From: an uncultured Chloroflexota bacterium
GTDB lineage: Bacteria > Chloroflexota > Anaerolineae > Anaerolineales > Villigracilaceae
Direction: 5' to 3'
Length of the DNA stretch: 5,754 nt
NCBI GenBank assembly: GCA_903837815.1
Contig: CAILWD010000577.1
Span: 1 to 5,754, forward strand
Shown here: in pieces, positions 1-4,710 of the stretch
How positions within the stretch are numbered: the stretch's first letter is position 1
Layout: each line of letters opens with the position of its first letter
Notes under the pieces: model-generated
Database searches by the model: none
What the model saw: the letters and a program-made list of their open reading frames with translations, nothing else
Told to the model about the DNA's origin: nothing
Translations under genes and position numbers: made by a program

Positions 1-1260
1 GATCTCGGGCTCTGTGAGAACAACCGGCGTAGGGGCTGCGTTGCCGGTTAAAGCAAATAGCACTTGATTGCCCACGTCTTCCACGTCAACGGCTCGTTGT
101 TGAATATAAGGATTGTCGACGGCGCGGTAGGAGTCGGCGATCTGTCTCGTTGTACTGTTCCAGACTACGGCGGCGTTTTGATGGCTTTCGTAAATTGCCT
201 GGCGCGCCTGATGGATTAAATCGGGGTCTTGCAAAATCAGCAGGTGGGCTTCGAAGATTGCGGCTTCCGCCTCGCCGATGGATGCTTTTAGTTGCAAGTG
301 GCGCGCACGGATGACTTTACTTGTTAAATTCATTGCCTGTTCGAGGCGGGCCCATTCATTGTCCGGGTTTTCAGCTGGTTCGGTTGAGATGGGTGGAAGT
401 TGCGGCAGGTGACGGTAGAGCGGCCCAAGTGCGATGCCGTCAGAGGTGGGGACTGCTTGGATGGAGCCGTCAGTGGCGGGCAGGCTTTCGGCGGGAGGAC
501 TGGCTGGGGTTGTCGCAACAGCTTGAGGCGTGGTCGGTTCGCCGAAGTTGTCATCCACCAGTTTTTTGATCGCATTCAAAACCGGCTCTGATTCGGGGCC
601 GGAGGCTGCCACTCGTATCTGATGTTCTTCGACTGCGCCGAGGGTGGCGACTGCATTCAAACTGCGGGCAGAGACAGGGCCCTTGCCGTTGGTTAAATTC
701 GAGACTGTTACTTCGGCATTGAAACTGGCGGCCGTTTGCACAAACCGTGCGGCTGGACGGGCATGTAAGCCATGCAGATTGCGCAGAGTGAGTACGAGTT
801 CCCTGCCAGATTCAATGATGACGGTTTGTTTGGCGGGGGTAATGTTGGAGCTGTCGCCAATCTGTTCCTGCTTTGGCTGTAATGCTTGCCTGGCTTCCCT
901 GCTGACAGTGTCGAGGTTGCTGCCAAGGCCGATTTGTACGGCGGCGGCAATGCTGCCTTCGATTAGCGGGGCGGAGCAGAAACAAACCTGGGCGGCCATT
1001 TCCGGCGACAAGAGTTCTACTGCCATTTGCGCGCTCAAAACAGCGCTGCCCAAGTCCATCAGTACCAGAACGCCGTCGGGCGAGAATACAGACGAGATGG
1101 CCTCGCTAATTTCAACTGCGTCTGTTCCAAATTCTTCGCGATTTTCACCCACGCCTGCTGCAATTACCATGGGGATTTTCGATGGCGACACCTGTTTTAC
1201 CAGACGTGACAGCGCATTAGCCAGTTCGCGACTATGTGAAACGATGACGAGGCCAACCAT
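1..1260 (-). CDS. dhaM: PTS-dependent dihydroxyacetone kinase phosphotransferase subunit DhaM (3' end beyond window)
   Basis: The first 420 codons are present and the frame is still open at the left edge. By family, DhaM passes phosphate from PEP/EI/HPr to the ADP bound in DhaL, so that DhaK-DhaL can phosphorylate dihydroxyacetone in the cytoplasm. Three modules are visible. Residues 1-~125 are a mannose-type EIIA domain with active His9 (VIVSHSREL), MDLGSA at 68-73 and PLIEGS at 98-103. Residues ~147-240 are an HPr domain with GLHARPAARF and active His166; Ser200 matches the regulatory Ser46 of HPr. After a Pro/Ala/Thr-rich linker (~241-262), residues ~268-410 are the N-terminal domain of enzyme I (SDGIALGP, IFEAHLLILQDPDL, RAVDVEDVGNQVL). 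The EI phospho-histidine lies beyond the edge. E. coli DhaM (~470 aa) has the same three domains, but a full enzyme I fusion cannot be excluded. ATG at 1260 is preceded by a GGGAG inside the end of the sdhD-like gene, 6 nt away. dhaK and dhaL are not in the window. Confidence 0.92.
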   Translation of the reverse strand, partial: MVGLVIVSHSRELANALSRLVKQVSPSKIPMVIAAGVGENREEFGTDAVEISEAISSVFSPDGVLVLMDLGSAVLSAQMAVELLSPEMAAQVCFCSAPLIEGSIAAAVQIGLGSNLDTVSREARQALQPKQEQIGDSSNITPAKQTVIIESGRELVLTLRNLHGLHARPAARFVQTAASFNAEVTVSNLTNGKGPVSARSLNAVATLGAVEEHQIRVAASGPESEPVLNAIKKLVDDNFGEPTTPQAVATTPASPPAESLPATDGSIQAVPTSDGIALGPLYRHLPQLPPISTEPAENPDNEWARLEQAMNLTSKVIRARHLQLKASIGEAEAAIFEAHLLILQDPDLIHQARQAIYESHQNAAVVWNSTTRQIADSYRAVDNPYIQQRAVDVEDVGNQVLFALTGNAAPTPVVLTEPEI

Positions 1261-1266
1261 GGAGGA

Positions 1267-1653
1267 TTAGACTCCCTTTGCTGCAATTGTCAGCGCCAGC
1301 CAGGTGCCATACGAGATTACTAAAATACCGCCAATGACGAGAATCCAGTCTATGACTCGTAGTATGTTGCGCGCAGGTTTCAGGTCAAGAATGATGCCGC
1401 GTAATCCAATCAGTGAATGGGCGACAACTGCCGTTAGAAAGCAAATTTCCATTGCGGGGATCAGTGGATTCTTGTAATAGGCGATTACGTCGGTGTAAGT
1501 TAGCAGTCCATTTTCGGCGGTAAAGTGATTGACGATGAAGTGAATGAAAATTAAAACGATGAGCAGGGGGCCGGTGGCAATCTTCACCAGCCATAACCAG
1601 GCGTTTTCGCCTGATTTGGGAGCCGAAATATTCTGAGAAGGGGTTTGCGTCAT
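1267..1653 (-). CDS. SdhD-like small membrane anchor subunit, probable partner of GlpA/SdhB-like proteins
   Basis: A 128-residue membrane protein with three hydrophobic segments at about 20-43, 65-90 and 98-123, the usual size and topology of an SdhD/SdhC anchor. The second segment carries HSLIGLRGIILD (His79 to Asp90), matching the H-x3-G-x6-D signature of SdhD proteins in which the His ligates haem b. His38 and His43 (FIHFIVNHF) at the end of helix 1 could supply further haem ligands, as in two-haem type A anchors; this is inference. The residue after Asp90 is Leu, where E. coli SdhD has the quinone-site Tyr83. The start at 1653 follows a purine-rich AGAGAGAG element with 7-nt spacing, and the gene begins 14 nt after the sdhC-like stop. 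I leave the symbol blank because no SdhA is nearby, and the context points to glycerol-3-phosphate rather than succinate oxidation. Family assignment is firm; the substrate assignment is inference. Confidence 0.86.
   Translation of the reverse strand: MTQTPSQNISAPKSGENAWLWLVKIATGPLLIVLIFIHFIVNHFTAENGLLTYTDVIAYYKNPLIPAMEICFLTAVVAHSLIGLRGIILDLKPARNILRVIDWILVIGGILVISYGTWLALTIAAKGV
1272..1276 (-). promoter_or_regulatory. Ribosome binding site of dhaM inside the sdhD-like gene
   Basis: GGGAG lies 11 nt before the dhaM ATG and within the last two sense codons of the sdhD-like gene (Lys-Gly-Val-stop). No better Shine-Dalgarno sequence occurs in the 6-nt gap. This suggests that dhaM translation is coupled to that of the anchor subunit, and it supports the chosen start. 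The spacing is slightly long. Confidence 0.6.
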
Positions 1654-1667
1654 ATTCAGCTCTCTCT

Positions 1668-2060
1668 CTATGCAGTGAACATACGGATGCCAAAGATTAA
1701 AATGGCAATGAAGGCGATTGCCATCAGCGCGTAGAAAATCGGTTTTTGGTAAGTTATCCCAATCCCAAAGGTGGTTAGAATGATGCGAATGCCGTTCAGC
1801 CCATGCAGGATTCCCGCCGCTACTACCAGCAGTTCGCCGACGATAATGAATGGATTGTGCATGAGCGCGACGAAACCGTCATAGGCTTCAGGGCCTTTCG
1901 CAAGTTGGCCGAGTACAACCAGATGCAGGTATAGATAAAAGGTTAATCCCAGGGCGGTGAGGCGGTTTAGGATGAAAGCCCATCCGCCGGTTTCGCGCCC
2001 AATGGGGTTAAACCACATCCAAAATCTGGAAGGAGAGGGTTGATTACGTTTATTTTCCAT
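1668..2060 (-). CDS. SdhC-like cytochrome b membrane anchor subunit, probable partner of GlpA/SdhB-like proteins
   Basis: A 130-residue protein with hydrophobic segments at about 28-50, 70-95 and 107-127. Helix 1 begins with NRLTALGLTFYLYLHL (32-47). This corresponds to the HRxSG motif of SdhC and keeps Arg33 (Arg31 of E. coli SdhC, quinone site), while the E. coli Ser27 and His30 positions are Phe29 and Asn32 in my alignment. Helix 2 contains HGLNGIRIIL, with His86 in the place of the axial haem b ligand (H-x3-GIR). His46 in helix 1 is another candidate ligand. With the SdhD-like product it should form a six-helix anchor that accepts electrons from the iron-sulfur subunit and reduces quinone, probably menaquinone. 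A GAGGAG 7 nt before the ATG supports the start, and the gap to the sdhB-like stop is 16 nt. Genuine service in succinate dehydrogenase is possible only if an unlinked sdhA exists. Confidence 0.86.
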   Translation of the reverse strand: MENKRNQPSPSRFWMWFNPIGRETGGWAFILNRLTALGLTFYLYLHLVVLGQLAKGPEAYDGFVALMHNPFIIVGELLVVAAGILHGLNGIRIILTTFGIGITYQKPIFYALMAIAFIAILIFGIRMFTA

Positions 2061-2067
2061 GTGTCAT

Positions 2068-2073
2068 CTCCTC
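2068..2073 (-). promoter_or_regulatory. Ribosome binding site of the sdhC-like gene
   Basis: GAGGAG lies 7 nt before the ATG at 2060, in the 16-nt gap after the sdhB-like stop codon. It is a near-ideal Shine-Dalgarno sequence at ideal spacing and fixes the start of the SdhC-like protein just ahead of its polar N-terminal tail. Confidence 0.7.
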
Positions 2074-2076
2074 AAG

Positions 2077-2805
2077 TTATGCTTTGTGAAACAGGCTGGC
2101 GAAACGTTCTTTGATAACCTGTGTGCGTAAGTTCATGATGCGCCGCGCGGGGTCGACAAATGATGGGCAGACAGCGGTGCATTCAAAGGCGCTATGACAC
2201 CGCCAGACGCCATCTTCGCTATCTATAATGTGCAATAGCTCGGGGTTGCGTTTTATTCCATTGGCTTGCGCGCCTGCCAAAACGGCCGGGCCGAGATATT
2301 CTCCGGATGTAGCCGCCGCAGGACAAGCGCTGATACACAGTCCGCATTCGATGCAATCTGCCAGACGAATATATTGCGCGTCATCTGTCGACCAGTTCGC
2401 GGGTGATTTCTCGATCTCCGCTTCTGGCGCGGGGAGGACGGATCGGGCTCCGACAGAGTCGAGGCGGCTGTAGAGGGTTCCCATATCTACAGCCAGATCG
2501 CTGATGACAGTAAAGTTGCGAAGAGGCTCCACTTTGATCGTTCCGCCGTTATGTGTCATGTCGCGGATGTAGGTAATGCAAGTTAGTTTTTCCACATCGT
2601 TGACAAGCATTCCGCACGCGCCACAAGTGGAGTGGTGACATGCGTGTCGGAAGCATAAGGTGCGATCCATGAATGCCCAGACGCGTTCCACGGCGTCTAG
2701 CACATATTCATCGGGGTTTACTTCCATTTTGTATTCGTCGAAGTGGGGCGTTTCGCCTTCCTTTTGACGGGAAACTTTAAGTGTGATGTTCCAGTTCTCG
2801 CTCAT
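2077..2805 (-). CDS. SdhB/FrdB-type iron-sulfur subunit, probable electron conduit for GlpA
   Basis: At 242 residues it is full length for SdhB/FrdB. The N-terminal ferredoxin-like domain (~1-105) holds the [2Fe-2S] ligands Cys56, Cys61, Cys64 and Cys76 (CHHSTCGACG then LTC). The C-terminal helical domain has CIECGLC and CP at 151-162 plus CHSAFECTAVCP at 203-214. By homology Cys151, 154, 157 and 213 bind [4Fe-4S], and Cys161, 203 and 209 bind [3Fe-4S], so all three clusters should be intact. His204 matches the conserved quinone-site His207 of E. coli SdhB. The CPSFWWN stretch with quinone-site Trp164 is replaced by CPAAATS, which fits a menaquinone rather than a ubiquinone enzyme (inference). 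The usual flavoprotein partner SdhA/FrdA is absent; glpA lies immediately upstream with a 9-nt gap. I therefore read this protein as the wire from the GlpA flavin to the membrane anchors. Family call is certain; the partner is inferred. Confidence 0.95.
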   Translation of the reverse strand: MSENWNITLKVSRQKEGETPHFDEYKMEVNPDEYVLDAVERVWAFMDRTLCFRHACHHSTCGACGMLVNDVEKLTCITYIRDMTHNGGTIKVEPLRNFTVISDLAVDMGTLYSRLDSVGARSVLPAPEAEIEKSPANWSTDDAQYIRLADCIECGLCISACPAAATSGEYLGPAVLAGAQANGIKRNPELLHIIDSEDGVWRCHSAFECTAVCPSFVDPARRIMNLRTQVIKERFASLFHKA

Positions 2806-2810
2806 CTTGA

Positions 2811-2816
2811 CTCCTT
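2811..2816 (-). promoter_or_regulatory. Ribosome binding site of the sdhB-like gene overlapping the glpA stop
   Basis: AAGGAG overlaps the TAA of glpA (its first two bases are the AA of the stop) and lies 5 nt before the ATG at 2805. This tight arrangement predicts translational coupling, as expected for two subunits made in equal amounts. It is the strongest local evidence that GlpA and the SdhB-like protein belong to one complex. Confidence 0.75.
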
Positions 2817-3981
2817 AATTGGGCTGAACGTAGTATTGACGATAAGAAAGGAGCTGTACTTCTTTGGTGGCGCATGGCGTATTAAGGCCGAGTTTTTCAC
2901 AGACAACGTCCGTTGTCTTTTCGGCCATGGCGCGCAATGTGGTGGCTTTTCCGCCGGTGATTGTAACCAGACCGTCCACGTTGTCCGTTTCCTTGTGGTC
3001 GTAGCATTTGAATGTGCGTGCAGAACTGCGCCCCATTCCGCCGCCGATAAGCGGGCGGGTTGCCATGTATTTCCCGCGCGCTTTTGCATTCCGAATGGCT
3101 GGAATAAGTTCTGCTCCGCGCTCAAGCATGATTTTTACGTGATCTTCGAGGACAGGCACGTAATCCAGGTCGCTAATCTCAAAGGATGTTGTGCCGACCA
3201 CAACCATGCGGCGCTGGGGCACAATGATGTCGCCATCGCCAGGTTTGTTTAGACGGTTGAGCGCGCGTTGGACAAATCGCTGTTCATATGCCACCATTAC
3301 ACCCGGCGTAGGTTTTACAGGGACTTCTGCGCCGGCCATTTCTGCAATTTCTCCTGCCCAGGCGCCAGTGGCGTTGACGACAATATCCCCGCGCAGTTCG
3401 GATTGTTTATTGGAGGCGCGGTCTATAACAGTTAATCCAACGACTGCGCCTTTCCCGTCCATAATCAAGGTTTTCGCTTCTGTGTAGGTGCGGAATTTCG
3501 CACCGTTTTTCCTGGCTGTGGCGGCAAATGAGAGCGCGAGTCTTAACGGGTCGAAAGTGCCGTCGGGGACCAGAAATGCGGTCAACAGACCAGGGTTTAT
3601 GTTTGGCTCAAGTTGCAGGGCTTTCTGGGGGGTAATCTCTTCGAGCGGAATATGGCAGGCTTCGCAGCCTTCGATAAAAGCCCCGCTGTATTGCAGGTCG
3701 CTTTCATCCAGCGCAATAAACATGCCCCCATTTGGCTCAATGGCTTGCGGAACGATTTTTCGCAGGAGCAAATTTTCATCGATGCACTCAATGGCCGATT
3801 CCTGGTCTTTGACCGCGTAGCGCCCTCCGCTGTGCAATAGGCCATGGGTACGGCCGGATGTTCCATTGCAGATGTCGCCGCGGTCAATTACAGTCACATC
3901 GAATCCGCGTAATGCGAGGTCGTGGGCTGTGGCAACTCCTGTAAAACCCGCCCCCACGATGATTGCATGTGGTTTGCTCAT
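2815..3981 (-). CDS. glpA: FAD-dependent glycerol-3-phosphate dehydrogenase, GlpA type, lacking the C-terminal BFD domain
   Basis: This 388-residue flavoprotein of the DAO/GlpA family oxidises sn-glycerol-3-phosphate to dihydroxyacetone phosphate. It has an N-terminal FAD-binding Rossmann motif (VGAGFTG, 9-15) and an acidic strand end (VIDRGD, 31-36). The highly conserved GRTHGLLHSGGRYAV (43-57) is nearly the same as the E. coli GlpA segment GRNHGLLHSGARYAV. VPDGTFDPLRL (138-148), VVNATGAWAG (201-210), TRPLIGG (308-314) and the FAD-contacting ITGGKATTLRAMAE (341-354) follow in family order. E. coli GlpA is ~540 aa. Here the protein ends just after the catalytic part, so the ~150-residue BFD-like [2Fe-2S] domain is absent. 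The stop is followed directly by the sdhB-like gene, so this is not a frameshift remnant. glpB and glpC are missing. Start at 3981 follows CGGAG at 9-nt spacing, 23 nt after the methyltransferase stop. No signal peptide or membrane segment is apparent; attachment is presumably through the following subunits. Confidence 0.95.
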   Translation of the reverse strand: MSKPHAIIVGAGFTGVATAHDLALRGFDVTVIDRGDICNGTSGRTHGLLHSGGRYAVKDQESAIECIDENLLLRKIVPQAIEPNGGMFIALDESDLQYSGAFIEGCEACHIPLEEITPQKALQLEPNINPGLLTAFLVPDGTFDPLRLALSFAATARKNGAKFRTYTEAKTLIMDGKGAVVGLTVIDRASNKQSELRGDIVVNATGAWAGEIAEMAGAEVPVKPTPGVMVAYEQRFVQRALNRLNKPGDGDIIVPQRRMVVVGTTSFEISDLDYVPVLEDHVKIMLERGAELIPAIRNAKARGKYMATRPLIGGGMGRSSARTFKCYDHKETDNVDGLVTITGGKATTLRAMAEKTTDVVCEKLGLNTPCATKEVQLLSYRQYYVQPN

Positions 3982-4004
3982 AAACTACAACTCCGTGCTT
4001 GAAT

Positions 4005-4607
4005 TTAATTTTTCGATTTGTGATGCAAACAATCCGGACATTCAATAACTTCATTAATAATTGCATCGGTTTCGGGCGTTAGCAGTTCGACCGGTCCATT
4101 TTTAAAACCAACCGCGCCGCACCAGCACGCATACCAGCCAATCTTTACTATTTCCAACTTGATTCGCGGCGCCAATAAATCAATGGTTTCAACGCCCATG
4201 CGCCAGCGGGCATTTGTGATCAACCTCGGACATTTTATTTCTTTTAGCCTGTCAGCATACACCTTGAAGTGGGCGCAATGTCTCATGAGCAAAACGCCAA
4301 CTGTCACCTCGGATGGAATATCCATTACTCGGGCATCGGCGCAAATCGGGATTAAATTGCCAGGCAATGATTCGCTCTGGTCGACGCCCTGATTAAGAAT
4401 CGCGGGATTAATCTCGACGCCATATACCTTGCAGACAGTTTCTGCCATTTGCCGTGCTAGGCGCAAGTCGCCAGCGCCTATATCCAGAACTATGTCATCG
4501 GGTAGCAACTGTTTGAGCACTGTCTGGTAGGTTGGCAAATCATAAGGCGCCCATTGATATTCCCAGTCACCGTCAGAGATGGGTTGGGTGTTCTCCGAGT
4601 GAAGCAT
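4005..4607 (-). CDS. Class I SAM-dependent methyltransferase with C-terminal Cys pairs, substrate unknown
   Basis: This 200-residue protein has a Rossmann-type methyltransferase core. Motif I is VLDIGAGDLRLA (40-51), the acidic residue for the SAM ribose is Glu66 in VYGVEINPA, and CADARVMDIP (89-98) should contact the adenine. No NPPY or DPPY motif, which would suggest an amino-methylating nucleic acid enzyme, is present. The C-terminal part carries CWC (161-163) and CPDC followed by two His (190-196). These could form a zinc ribbon or knuckle, perhaps for structure or nucleic acid binding. I do not recognise the family and assign no substrate. The only 23-nt spacing to glpA suggests co-transcription, while a terminator separates it from glpK, so it may be the first gene of the glpA operon. 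The ATG at 4607 has no good Shine-Dalgarno sequence ahead of it; it may be leaderless or weakly translated, and no better in-frame start is evident. Confidence 0.82.
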   Translation of the reverse strand: MLHSENTQPISDGDWEYQWAPYDLPTYQTVLKQLLPDDIVLDIGAGDLRLARQMAETVCKVYGVEINPAILNQGVDQSESLPGNLIPICADARVMDIPSEVTVGVLLMRHCAHFKVYADRLKEIKCPRLITNARWRMGVETIDLLAPRIKLEIVKIGWYACWCGAVGFKNGPVELLTPETDAIINEVIECPDCLHHKSKN

Positions 4608-4660
4608 TAAAGGCTGGTTTTAGAAGCGGAAATTTGATGCTTGCTTTGAGAACGAATCAC

Positions 4661-4693
4661 AGAGACAAAGGAGGGGTGGATGTCCACCCCTCC
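4661..4693 (-). terminator. Rho-independent terminator after glpK
   Basis: Read on the minus strand, a perfect 10-bp GC-rich stem, GGAGGGGTGG with CCACCCCTCC, closes a 4-nt ACAT loop (4693-4670). It is followed by a short T-rich run, TTTGTCTCT. It begins 17 nt after the glpK stop codon. On the plus strand the hairpin has no T-run, so it should act only on glpK transcripts. The T-tract is imperfect, so some read-through into the methyltransferase-glpA operon is possible. The rest of the 103-nt gap shows no convincing promoter. Confidence 0.75.
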
Positions 4694-4710
4694 AGATGTG
4701 ATCAGAAAGA

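Noticed and set aside
644..1270. Plus-strand open frame of 208 codons.
   Set aside because: It lies wholly antisense to the well-supported EIIA and HPr domains of dhaM; its translation is Ser/Thr/Ala-rich with no recognisable domain.
2077..2805. Plain annotation as succinate dehydrogenase SdhB working with SdhA.
   Set aside because: Not excluded, but no sdhA is present and glpA takes the flavoprotein position; glycerol context favours the hybrid reading. Symbols sdhB/C/D were withheld for this reason.
2802..3125. Possible frameshifted remainder of GlpA (a missing C-terminal BFD domain in another frame).
   Set aside because: The alternative minus frame overlaps sequence already coding for GlpA and has no BFD-like cysteine pattern. 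No coding space remains between glpA and the sdhB-like gene.
2743..3252. Plus-strand open frame of 169 codons.
   Set aside because: Antisense to the end of glpA and the start of the sdhB-like gene, spans two real gene boundaries, and shows no family motif.
4608..4660. Promoter for the methyltransferase-glpA operon.
   Set aside because: Only weak TTCTCA and CTAAAA-like stretches are visible; they are too poor for a confident sigma-70 call, although a promoter somewhere here would be expected after the terminator.
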